Of a stretch of 6,159 nucleotides of DNA, positions 1-6,002 are shown piece by piece. Source of the stretch: Chloroflexota bacterium (GTDB lineage: Bacteria; Chloroflexota; Anaerolineae; Anaerolineales; E44-bin32); the NCBI GenBank assembly GCA_026390045.1, contig JAPLGR010000677.1:1-6159 (forward strand), in the 5' to 3' direction. The notes under the pieces were generated by a model. It did not search any database and was not told the DNA's origin. It was given only the letters and a program-made list of their open reading frames with translations. The translations under genes and the position numbers were made by a program. Numbering within the stretch: the first letter of the stretch is position 1; each line of letters starts with the position of its first letter.

Positions 1-597
1 GGCGTCTTCCTGCCGGGCATGTACGTTGGGCAGGCCAAGAAGAAGCGCCTGCGCAAGTTCGACGACCAGCTCGGCGACATGCTCAACCTGATGGTCAACG
101 GCTTGCGCGCCGGCTACTCGACGCTGCAGGCCATGGAAGCCATCAGCCGCGAGCTGCCGGCGCCGATCTGCGACGAGTTCCGCCGCGTCGTCCAGGAGAT
201 GCAGCTTGGCCTGACGATGGAAGATGCGCTGGATCATATTCTGCGGCGCATCCGCAGCGATGACCTGGACCTGGTCGTCACGGCGATCAACGTGCAACGA
301 GAGGTCGGCGGCAATCTGGCCGAGATCCTGGACGTGATCTCGTACACCATCCGGGAGCGCGTGCGCATCAAGGGGGAGATCAAGTCGCTGACCGCCCAGG
401 GCTCGGCGACCGCCTGGGTGATCTCGGCCATGCCGATCGCCCTGATGCTCATCTTGTTCTTCGTCAACCGGGACTACATGATGATGTTCTTCAACCCGGA
501 GACACGCAACTGCGGCCTCCCGATGCTCGGCTGCGGCGGCAGTTTGATCGGGTCCGGCTTCTACATCGTCCAGCGCATGGTCAAGATCGACATCTAA
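1..597 (+). CDS. tadB: TadB-like type II secretion F-domain protein, Tad/Flp pilus platform (5' partial)
   Basis: This is an inner-membrane platform protein of a Tad (type IVc) pilus or secretion system. It is expected to pair with the TadC-like product just downstream and to couple the TadA ATPase to pilin assembly. The reading frame is open to the first base, so the N-terminus is missing. The first in-frame ATG, at 19, is internal to the family alignment. The 198 visible residues contain a full T2SSF domain: an amphipathic helical bundle with the typical 'LxxMxNxLRAGYSxxQAME' pattern near residues 28-46, the 'EMQLGLTMEDAL' segment, and the 'REVGGNLAEILD' signature around 95-106. A long charged helix follows, then two hydrophobic segments (about 133-149 and 170-186) and a short basic tail ending KIDI. 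The 14-bp gap to the next gene indicates co-transcription. The family call is firm. The TadB label, as against a generic T2SSF protein, rests on the tandem arrangement. Confidence 0.9.
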   Translation, partial: GVFLPGMYVGQAKKKRLRKFDDQLGDMLNLMVNGLRAGYSTLQAMEAISRELPAPICDEFRRVVQEMQLGLTMEDALDHILRRIRSDDLDLVVTAINVQREVGGNLAEILDVISYTIRERVRIKGEIKSLTAQGSATAWVISAMPIALMLILFFVNRDYMMMFFNPETRNCGLPMLGCGGSLIGSGFYIVQRMVKIDI

Positions 598-611
598 CAC
601 GGGAGCAAGGT

Positions 612-1559
612 ATGACACCGATCGTGATTCTTGTCGGAGTTGTCATCCTCGTGGCCGTCGGGCTGGTGATCGCAGGCATGCGTGCCCCGCAGGCCAAGGA
701 TCCCATCCAGGAGCGGCTGGCCGAGTTCAGCGTGCGTGAGGAACCGATCAGCCTGGAGGAGATCGAGCTCTCCCAGCGCTTCCGCGAGCGCATCATCCTG
801 CCGTTCTTCAACCGCATCGGACAGATCACCTCCCGCTTCACGCCGCAGGCCACGCTGGAATCGACCCGCAAGAAACTCGAGACGGCCGGCAATCCGATGC
901 AGATGGACCCTGCCTTCTTCCTGACCATGCGTTTCGTGCTGGGTATTACCTTTGGCGGGCTGGTCTTCCTGGTGTTCATCATCACCAAGCGCAACTGGCT
1001 TCAGGGGCTCGGCCTCTCGGTGGTGTTCCTCCTGCTTGGTTTCTTCTTCCCTGACCTGTTCCTTGGCAGCCGCATCTCTCGCCGCAAGAAAGGCGTCTTC
1101 CGGGCCATGCCGGACGCGCTGGACCTGCTCACGATCTGTGTTGAGGCCGGGCTGGGATTCGACGCAGCGATGTCCAAGGTGCACGAGAAGTGGGACAACG
1201 ACCTGGCGCTCGAGTTCGGCCGCGTGATCCAGGAGATCCGCCTGGGCAAGCTTCGCCGTGACGCCCTGCGCGACATGTCGGAGCGGCTCGAGGTATCCGA
1301 GATGACGAGCTTCGTCGCCGCCGTCATCCAATCTGAGCAGTTGGGCGTCAGCATGGCCAAGGTGCTCCGGATTCAGTCGGACCAGATGCGCGTGCGGCGC
1401 CGCCAAATGGCCGAAGAAGAGGCACACCGCCTGCCGATCAAGATGATCTTCCCGATCGGCATCCTGATCTTCCCGTCCATTATGATCGTTCTGCTCGGAC
1501 CGGCAGTGCTGATCCTCATGACTTCGGCGCTGGGTGCGATTCTGGGCTTCACCGGCTGA
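612..1559 (+). CDS. tadC: TadC-like type II secretion F-domain protein, Tad/Flp pilus platform
   Basis: This is the second platform protein of the Tad system, 315 residues, integral to the inner membrane. The ATG at 612 is preceded by GGGAG at 601-605 with good spacing and lies 14 bp after the tadB stop. An N-terminal membrane segment (about residues 3-22) is followed by a charged cytoplasmic stretch (25-100) and a membrane hairpin (about 104-125 and 132-150). A basic SRRKK turn leads into the T2SSF domain (about 165-290). This domain shows 'AMPDALDLLTICVEAGLGFDAA', typical of TadC, and 'SEQLGVSMAKVLRIQSDQMR' near 241-260, equivalent to the G-G/S-L signature of the family. The C-terminus (277-312) is strongly hydrophobic. 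Length and layout are normal for TadC. A terminator hairpin begins 17 bp after the stop, so this is probably the last gene of the visible tad transcript; pilin and prepilin-peptidase genes are not in the window. Confidence 0.9.
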   Translation: MTPIVILVGVVILVAVGLVIAGMRAPQAKDPIQERLAEFSVREEPISLEEIELSQRFRERIILPFFNRIGQITSRFTPQATLESTRKKLETAGNPMQMDPAFFLTMRFVLGITFGGLVFLVFIITKRNWLQGLGLSVVFLLLGFFFPDLFLGSRISRRKKGVFRAMPDALDLLTICVEAGLGFDAAMSKVHEKWDNDLALEFGRVIQEIRLGKLRRDALRDMSERLEVSEMTSFVAAVIQSEQLGVSMAKVLRIQSDQMRVRRRQMAEEEAHRLPIKMIFPIGILIFPSIMIVLLGPAVLILMTSALGAILGFTG

Positions 1560-1575
1560 CCGCCGCATGCTAGCC

Positions 1576-1606
1576 CCGGGGAGGCATCTGCCTCCCCGGT
1601 TCCTTT
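1576..1606 (+). terminator. Rho-independent-type terminator after tadC
   Basis: A perfect 11-bp GC-rich stem (1576-1586 pairing with 1589-1599) closes on a nominal 2-nt loop, so the real loop is probably 4 nt after the top pair opens. It is followed by a T-rich TTCCTTT tract. It lies between the tadC stop and the start chosen for comF, which supports separate transcription of the two genes. The T-tract is interrupted, so termination may be partial. Confidence 0.75.
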
Positions 1607-1628
1607 GCCGGCACAGGGAGCACACCCC

Positions 1629-1632
1629 GGAG
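1629..1632 (+). promoter_or_regulatory. Ribosome binding site deciding the comF start
   Basis: GGAG lies 6 nt before the GTG at 1639. The alternative upstream ATG at 1534 has no comparable site, overlaps tadC by 26 bp and would place the terminator hairpin inside the coding region. This site therefore favours the GTG start. Confidence 0.55.
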
Positions 1633-1638
1633 TTCGGA

Positions 1639-2367
1639 GTGACCGTTCCCCGCCAAGACTCCCACTCCCTTGTCTTCGATGCCAGCCGACGGCTTGTCAG
1701 TTCATGGGCTGACCGCTTCCTCGATCTACTCTTCCCTTCCCATTGCGCTGGGTGTGGGCGCCCCGGGCCCGTGTGGTGCAGCACTTGCCAGGGGAGACTC
1801 CAACGCCTGGAAGGTCGACTGTGTCCAACGTGTGGCATGCCAACTCACGGCCGCGGGCGGTGCAGGACAGGGCTGGACTTCCCTGTCCGGTCGTACGCGC
1901 GATACCGGGGCCCGTTGGTGCGCGCTGTGCTGCATCTCAAGTACCGGCCGAACGATTGCCTCGCCGCGGTGATGGGGGAATGGCTTGCCTCGGTCGCGAG
2001 GCGCGAGGGCTGGCATCCAACCCTGATCGTCGCTGTGCCGCTGGCGCCGGAACGACGGCGCCGCCGCGGGTATAATCAGGCTGCGTTGATCGCCGCGCAC
2101 CTTGCGGCGAGCCTGGATCTGCCCTCCACCGAGGCAGCCTTGACTCGCATCCGTGAGACGCGATCACAGGTTGGATTGGATGGCGCCGCCCGTCAGCAGA
2201 ACGTGGCCGGCGCCTTCCAGGCAGATGCCAGGATCCTCCGCGACTCAACAGTCTGTCTGGTGGATGACCTGTGCACCACGGGCGCCACATTGATGGCCTG
2301 CGGCCGGGCGTGCGTGGAGGCGGACGCCTGCGCTGTGTACGGGCTGACCGTTGGCCGAGCTGGTTGA
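1639..2367 (+). CDS. comF: ComF family protein (amidophosphoribosyltransferase-like)
   Basis: This is a cytosolic ComF/ComFC family protein of 242 residues from the GTG start, the usual family length. ComF proteins are needed for DNA uptake in natural competence and are linked to single-stranded DNA handling; many bacteria without known competence also carry one. An N-terminal zinc-ribbon-like region has paired cysteines C36/C39, C47/C50 and C62/C65. The 'LKYRPND' segment (100-106) and 'RRRGYNQA' (141-148) are ComF hallmarks. 'TRSQVGLDGAARQQNV' (174-189) is the second conserved block. The type I phosphoribosyltransferase PRPP-binding motif reads VCLVDDLCTTGATL at about 205-218. The frame stays open upstream to an ATG at 1534, but that start is unlikely because of tadC overlap and the intervening terminator. 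hpf follows 33 bp downstream and is probably co-transcribed. The family is certain; the biochemical activity is not shown here. Confidence 0.92.
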   Translation: MTVPRQDSHSLVFDASRRLVSSWADRFLDLLFPSHCAGCGRPGPVWCSTCQGRLQRLEGRLCPTCGMPTHGRGRCRTGLDFPVRSYARYRGPLVRAVLHLKYRPNDCLAAVMGEWLASVARREGWHPTLIVAVPLAPERRRRRGYNQAALIAAHLAASLDLPSTEAALTRIRETRSQVGLDGAARQQNVAGAFQADARILRDSTVCLVDDLCTTGATLMACGRACVEADACAVYGLTVGRAG

Positions 2368-2400
2368 TACGGAGACGACTAGGAGCAACAAGGAGCGATC

Positions 2401-2964
2401 ATGACCGTCAAGGTGGAGATCAGCACGCACAACATTGAATTGAGCAAGCGGCTGGAGGACTACATCACCAAGAAGGCCTCGAAGCTGGACCGGCACCTCG
2501 ACGCGCTGGAGGAGGCCAAGATCGACCTCGCCTACGAGAAGACTGCCCGCGATTCGGCAGACCGGCAGGTTGCCCAAATCACCGTTCGCGGGCGGGGGAT
2601 CCTGCTGCGGGCAGAGGAGCAGACCGACGACATCTTCGCCGCGTACGATATGGCTCTTGAGAAGATCAATCGGCAGATCGAACGCGTGAAGGGACGGCGC
2701 CACCGTGGCCGGGGAGACGGGCGCTCGCTGGCTGACGTGCCAGTGGAGCCGGCCGAAGCTGAGGGGAGCGAGGGTGCCGAGCTCATCTCGCACCGCAAGT
2801 CGTTCCGCCTTACGCCTATCGATGAGGTCGAGGCGATTGAGCAGATGCACCTGCTGGGGCACGACGACTTCTTCGTCTTCCTGAACTCCGTCACGAATCA
2901 GGTCAATGTCCTGTACCGGAGACGAAACGGAACCCTCGGTCTGATCGAAACAGAAGTCGCCTGA
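2401..2964 (+). CDS. hpf: Ribosome hibernation promoting factor, long form (HPF/RaiA family)
   Basis: This protein binds the decoding region of the 30S subunit during stress or stationary phase, and the long form pairs 70S ribosomes into inactive 100S dimers. The 187-residue product is typical of long HPF. The N-terminal beta-alpha-beta-beta-beta-alpha domain (about 1-98) begins VKVEISTHNIELSKRLEDYI and ends with a basic helix (QIERVKGRRHRGRG) that contacts rRNA. A variable acidic, alanine- and glutamate-rich linker covers about 105-130. The C-terminal dimerisation domain (131-187) carries the conserved pattern 'KSFRLTPIDEVEAIEQMHLL', 'FFVFLNSVTNQVNVLYRR' and 'GTLGLIE'. The ATG is preceded by AAGGAG (2390-2395) with 5-nt spacing, one of the strongest ribosome sites in the window, consistent with high expression. 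It probably shares a transcript with comF. No separate promoter is evident in the 33-bp gap. Confidence 0.95.
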   Translation: MTVKVEISTHNIELSKRLEDYITKKASKLDRHLDALEEAKIDLAYEKTARDSADRQVAQITVRGRGILLRAEEQTDDIFAAYDMALEKINRQIERVKGRRHRGRGDGRSLADVPVEPAEAEGSEGAELISHRKSFRLTPIDEVEAIEQMHLLGHDDFFVFLNSVTNQVNVLYRRRNGTLGLIETEVA

Positions 2965-2977
2965 GTAGCCGACCTTC

Positions 2978-3009
2978 AGGCCGGCGGCGCGCCGATGTGC
3001 CGCCGGCCT
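2978..3009 (+). terminator. Hairpin after hpf, probable terminator
   Basis: A perfect 11-bp stem (2978-2988 with 2999-3009) of almost pure G/C closes on a 10-nt loop. It starts 13 bp after the hpf stop. The sequence beyond the stem is only weakly T-containing, so it is a weaker intrinsic terminator than the one after tadC and may instead attenuate transcription or stabilise the hpf mRNA 3' end. The out-of-place ATG at 2995 lies in its loop. Confidence 0.6.
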
Positions 3010-3030
3010 CGTTCCTGGACACAGCAACCC

Positions 3031-4164
3031 ATGTCTCACGCAATCCCGGCAGTCCTCTTTCTTCCGCCCGCCGGAGAGTCGGCGGGCGAGAAGTGGATGT
3101 CGCGAGCCCGGCTCGCCGCATGCCGGGACACGATCGAGAATCTGCGTTCCACCCGGCTGGTGAGCCCCATCTTCGTTCTGGCGGCTGAGCAGGAGGATCG
3201 CGTTGCACTCGGCGCGGCTGGCATTGAGGTGCTGACCCCGCCCGCAAGCCGCGAACCGTTTCATTTCGGCAACTCGCTGGCAGCGGTGGCGGCTTCTCTG
3301 GGCAAGGGGGCCCTCGCGTACTTTGGAGGCGCCAGCGCGCCGCTCGCATCGTCCCGGCTGCTTTCCGACATTGTTGCGGAAGCAGGCCAGCCCGGGCGCG
3401 CACCAACTGCCTGGGTCAATAACACGCTCTCCACCGACTGGGCTGTTCTATCGTCATCGGAGGGATTGGCGGGAGTCTCCGCGAAGCTGACGACGGATAA
3501 CCCACTCGGCTGGGTCCTCCAGCGGGAGGCCGGGTATCACGTCATTGCACTGCCCGCCTCCGCTGAGACCCAGGCGGATATCGATACGCCCGCAGATGTC
3601 CTGCTTCTCGCACGGCACCCCCAGGTTGGACAAGCCCTCAGGACATTCATCGCGGACGTGGCAGAACCTGGTCTGCTCCGGAAAGTGGATGAACTCCGGC
3701 GCGTGCTGTCTACGCCAGCCAGCACGCTGGCCATCATCGGCCGGTCGTCTTCCGCCATCTGGCGCGAGATCGAGCGTCGGAAGCAGATCTGGGTGCGTCT
3801 GTTCGTGGAGGAGCGAGGCATGCTGGCCAGCGGCCGGGCAGAGCGTGGCGAAGTCCGCTCGCTAGTCGGTGAGTTGCTCGATGACTGGGGACCCGAGCGT
3901 TTCGTCGATCGCCTGGCGGCCATGGCCGACGGCCTGCTGTGGGACAACCGGGTCTGGATGGCCCATCGGGGGCTGTGGCCAAGCGCAGCCGATCGCTTTG
4001 CCTCCGACCTGGGATGGGCTGAGAAAGTGAATGACCCGGATCTGGCAGCACTTACGTGCGCTCTAAAGGGGGCACGAATCCCAATCCTGACGGGAGGCCA
4101 CAGCCTGGTTTCGGGGAGCCTGCTGGCATTGCTGGAGAGCCTTCCGCCAGCGGAGCCGGGCTGA
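3031..4164 (+). CDS. Unrecognised protein with divergent nucleotidyltransferase-like N-terminal half
   Basis: I do not recognise this 377-residue soluble protein by name. The N-terminal half (about 5-195) has the layout of GT-A-fold nucleotidyltransferases such as MobA or CofC. It opens with a hydrophobic strand and an 'LPPAGES' turn (11-17) where those enzymes bind the nucleotide base and phosphates. The strand 'ALAYFGGASAPLASSRLLSDI' (94-114) sits where the metal-binding 'GDxPLL' motif is expected, and the half ends with a 'DIDTPADVLLL' block (183-193) like their 'DxDTPEDL'. The usual aspartate of the first acidic motif is missing (GGASAP, 99-104), so catalysis by the normal route is doubtful. 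The C-terminal half (about 200-377) is mostly helical and ends with a glycine-rich 'PILTGGHSLVSGSLLALLE' segment; I cannot assign it. No signal peptide or membrane segment is seen. The ATG at 3031 is preferred; an in-frame ATG at 2995 lies in the preceding hairpin loop. The ribosome site is weak (GGA at 3017-3019). Confidence 0.8.
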   Translation: MSHAIPAVLFLPPAGESAGEKWMSRARLAACRDTIENLRSTRLVSPIFVLAAEQEDRVALGAAGIEVLTPPASREPFHFGNSLAAVAASLGKGALAYFGGASAPLASSRLLSDIVAEAGQPGRAPTAWVNNTLSTDWAVLSSSEGLAGVSAKLTTDNPLGWVLQREAGYHVIALPASAETQADIDTPADVLLLARHPQVGQALRTFIADVAEPGLLRKVDELRRVLSTPASTLAIIGRSSSAIWREIERRKQIWVRLFVEERGMLASGRAERGEVRSLVGELLDDWGPERFVDRLAAMADGLLWDNRVWMAHRGLWPSAADRFASDLGWAEKVNDPDLAALTCALKGARIPILTGGHSLVSGSLLALLESLPPAEPG

Positions 4165-4193
4165 GCGAGGTGCTGGCCCATCGTGGAGAATCG

Positions 4194-4224
4194 GCAGGGG
4201 CGGAGCCAACGGCTCCGCCCCTGC
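4194..4224. terminator. Long perfect hairpin between convergent genes, probable bidirectional terminator
   Basis: A 14-bp perfect stem (4194-4207 with 4211-4224) closes on a 3-nt loop, AAC. It sits in the 82-bp gap between the stop of the plus-strand hypothetical gene (4164) and the stop of the minus-strand HNH gene (4247), so it can serve both transcripts. Neither strand has a clear T-tract after the stem. It could instead be a copy of a dispersed palindromic intergenic repeat. Confidence 0.6.
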
Positions 4225-4246
4225 AATTACAGCGTGCTGCGATCGG

Positions 4247-4750
4247 CTACCAGCCTTCCAGGTAAGGCACCCACTCCTGGTTGCTGCCAAGGTGGGAGGC
4301 AAACAGATAGTGAGCGGAGGCATGTGGCTCGGTGATGGGCCGCATGAGCACCATGTGAGCCTCCGCGAGCGTTCGGCCACCTTTGCGGAGGTTGCAGCTG
4401 GCGCATGCGGTCACCAGATTCGACCAGCTGTGGTCGCCGCCACGATGGCGGGGGACAACATGGTCGATGGTCAGCCTGCCGCTGCGCCCGCCGCAGTACT
4501 GGCAGGTGTATGCATCGCGGCGGAAGATCTCGCGCTTGGTCAACCGAACTCGCGGTCGAGGGCGCTTGATCATGTGCCCCAGCCGGATGATGGACGGTCG
4601 CGGATAGGTCAGGCGGACAGTGCGGACGTACCCCCGGCCATTGAGTAGCATCTCCGCCCGGCCAGCAACCAGCAGGCCGACCGCCCGACGCGTGGAGCAC
4701 ACGTTGAGCGGTTCAAAGTTGGCGTTGAGAACCAGGACTGGAGCGTTCAT
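4247..4750 (-). CDS. HNH endonuclease family protein
   Basis: This is a stand-alone HNH nuclease-fold protein of 167 residues, presumably a cytosolic DNA-binding or DNA-cutting enzyme of unknown biological role. The N-terminus MNAPVLVLNANFEPLNVCS is the usual start for this small family, in which an 'RRAVGLLVAGRAEML' helix follows (21-35). The HNH core covers about 70-125: the zinc-binding pairs C83/C86 and C116/C119, the catalytic 'IDHVVPRHRGG' strand with D96 and H97, and the 'WSNLVTACASCNLRKG' block with N111 and N120. All expected core residues are present. The C-terminus (about 140-167) ends in an aromatic 'EWVPYLEGW' tail. Relatives are common as single genes in Cyanobacteria, Actinobacteria and Chloroflexota, usually with no restriction-modification partner, and none is seen here. 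A separate promoter lies 22 bp before the ATG, and no Shine-Dalgarno sequence is visible. Confidence 0.9.
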   Translation of the reverse strand: MNAPVLVLNANFEPLNVCSTRRAVGLLVAGRAEMLLNGRGYVRTVRLTYPRPSIIRLGHMIKRPRPRVRLTKREIFRRDAYTCQYCGGRSGRLTIDHVVPRHRGGDHSWSNLVTACASCNLRKGGRTLAEAHMVLMRPITEPHASAHYLFASHLGSNQEWVPYLEGW

Positions 4751-4772
4751 CGGCTGGGCCCGGATTTGCCGG

Positions 4773-4781
4773 ATTATATCA
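4773..4781 (-). promoter_or_regulatory. Extended -10 promoter for the HNH gene
   Basis: The minus strand reads TGATATAAT, an exact TGN plus TATAAT extended -10 for a housekeeping sigma factor, in an otherwise very GC-rich context. At 17-bp spacing the -35 position reads GGCAGC, far from consensus, as is usual for extended -10 promoters. The start site would fall near 4766, giving a leader of about 16 nt without a Shine-Dalgarno sequence. The promoter lies downstream of the terminator that ends the phnE transcript, which fits an independent HNH transcript. Confidence 0.65.
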
Positions 4782-4803
4782 CCCCCGGCACACGCGCTGC
4801 CCC

Positions 4804-4839
4804 CGGATGAAAGAGCGCCGCCCGGGAGAAGGGCGGCGC
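4804..4839 (-). terminator. Rho-independent-type terminator after phnE
   Basis: Read on the minus strand, a 9-bp GC stem (4831-4839 with 4815-4823) with a 7-nt loop is followed by TCTTTCAT, a T-rich tail. It begins 14 bp after the phnE stop and closes the transporter operon before the HNH promoter. Confidence 0.75.
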
Positions 4840-4852
4840 GTGGAATGCCGGA

Positions 4853-6001
4853 TCAGATGGCGCGCTTCCGTATCTGGGCACTCAGGAAGTCCAGCACCAT
4901 GACGACGATCACGATAGCCAGCAGCGCGGTCCCGGCCTTGGAATACTCGAGGGTCGAGATCCGTTGCGAGAGGTAGTAGCCAATGCCGCCGCCGCCGACG
5001 AAGCCGATGACCGTGCTGATGCGGACGTTGACATCCCAGTGGTAGATGATGAACGAAAGGAAGTCCGGGATGATCTGGGGGATGGCCGCGTAGCGTACCA
5101 CCTGCCACCGGTTGGCGCCCGTGGCCGTCACCGCCTCAATGGGGCCGGGATCGATGCTCTCCACCGACTCGGAAAACATCTTACCCAGAGAGGCGGCGGT
5201 CATGACGGTCATGCCCAGCACGCCGGCGAACGGGCTTCCGAACCCGACGATCAGTGCGAAGATCAGCGCCATGACCAGGGGTTCGAACGAGCGCGCCACA
5301 TTGAAGACCGACCGGGTGATGTAGTAGATGGCGCTGCCGATCACGCCCTTGCGGGTGATGTTGGCGGCGGCCAGGAACGAGAGCGGCGCGGCAAAGACAG
5401 TGCCGATGGTGGTGGACAGCAGGGCCATGAAGATCGTGACCATTATGGCGTCGGTCACGTCAAGCAGGGCCTGCGAGGGCTTGATCACGCCGCCCGGCAG
5501 GCTCCACTCTGCCCGAAGACTGGCTGCCACGCCATCCGCCGCGGCGGCGATCGGCCTGGCCTGCATTTCCTGTGTGAAGGAACCTTCCTCGGTAGTCGTG
5601 ATACGGGTGACGCCGAACGGGTCACCCGATGGCAGCACCCAGCTCAGCTTGACGATGGTATCAGGCGGGAAGCCCGTGCCGTCGAGGCGGAAGGTCTCGC
5701 GCTCGGCGGCGCAGGCTGGGTCCGCGATCAACGTTGCGCCGGTCGTGGCCGGGACGCCTTCCGCCGCGCCGCCGCATGGGATCGGGAAGGCCAGCTCCAG
5801 CGTCCGCTCCTCGGATTCGCGTGTCACCAGATCCGGGGAGAGCAGCTCGGGAAGGATCTGCTTCGCCTTGGGCGCTGAGGTGATCAGTTTGACGAAGTCC
5901 GGGTCGGTCACCTCGATGCTGAGGTAGAACGCGGCGCCGATAGCGGCAATCAGCACGACGGTGGACAGCGCGCGTAGGAGGGGGGCGGGCCGTTTCTTCA
6001 T
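4853..6001 (-). CDS. phnE: PhnE-type ABC transporter permease with extra extracytoplasmic domain
   Basis: This is an inner-membrane permease subunit of a phosphonate-type ABC importer, taking substrate from a PhnD-like binding protein and docking to a PhnC-like ATPase. The 382 residues start at an ATG one base after the stop of the upstream permease; the frame is open to an ATG at 6031, but that would overlap the upstream gene. TM1 is about 11-30. The permease core begins near 183 with TM2, then 'SFEPLVMALIFALIVGFGSPFAGVLG' (238-263), 'FSESVESIDPGPIEAVTATG' (276-295), the ATPase-docking EAA loop 'EAVTATGANRWQVVRYAAIP' (289-308), and 'NVRISTVIGFVGGGGIG' (325-341). These blocks match PhnE closely. 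Residues about 31-180 form an unusually long periplasmic or external segment, roughly 110 longer than in E. coli PhnE as I remember it. It holds the protein's only cysteines (C76, C97) and a beta-rich stretch (107-148). Substrate could be phosphonate, phosphite or another phosphorus oxyanion. Confidence 0.92.
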   Translation of the reverse strand: MKKRPAPLLRALSTVVLIAAIGAAFYLSIEVTDPDFVKLITSAPKAKQILPELLSPDLVTRESEERTLELAFPIPCGGAAEGVPATTGATLIADPACAAERETFRLDGTGFPPDTIVKLSWVLPSGDPFGVTRITTTEEGSFTQEMQARPIAAAADGVAASLRAEWSLPGGVIKPSQALLDVTDAIMVTIFMALLSTTIGTVFAAPLSFLAAANITRKGVIGSAIYYITRSVFNVARSFEPLVMALIFALIVGFGSPFAGVLGMTVMTAASLGKMFSESVESIDPGPIEAVTATGANRWQVVRYAAIPQIIPDFLSFIIYHWDVNVRISTVIGFVGGGGIGYYLSQRISTLEYSKAGTALLAIVIVVMVLDFLSAQIRKRAI

Positions 6002-6002
6002 G

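Noticed and set aside
1534..1638. Upstream ATG extension of comF
   Set aside because: It would overlap tadC, contain the terminator hairpin and add residues unlike the ComF N-terminus; the GTG at 1639 has a good ribosome site.
594..1838. A 414-codon open frame on the minus strand opposite tadC and comF
   Set aside because: Its translation is rich in H, R, E and Q with no fold-like pattern, as expected for the complement of a GC-rich gene, and it lies opposite two firmly identified genes.
2071..2076. TATAAT inside comF, a possible internal promoter for hpf
   Set aside because: It encodes the Tyr-Asn of the conserved ComF 'RRGYNQA' motif, so the match is explained by the protein; no -35 was seen and it lies over 300 bp before hpf.
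2995..3030. Upstream ATG extension of the hypothetical gene after hpf
   Set aside because: The ATG is in the loop of the post-hpf hairpin, and the added residues (CRRPRSWTQQP) come from the stem sequence.
2245..3264. A 339-codon open frame on the minus strand opposite hpf
   Set aside because: It runs across hpf, an intergenic hairpin and the start of the next gene, and shows no recognisable domain; it is a shadow of GC-rich coding sequence.
4964..5878. A 304-codon open frame on the plus strand opposite phnE
   Set aside because: Low-complexity D/R/G/H-rich product antisense to a clear permease gene.
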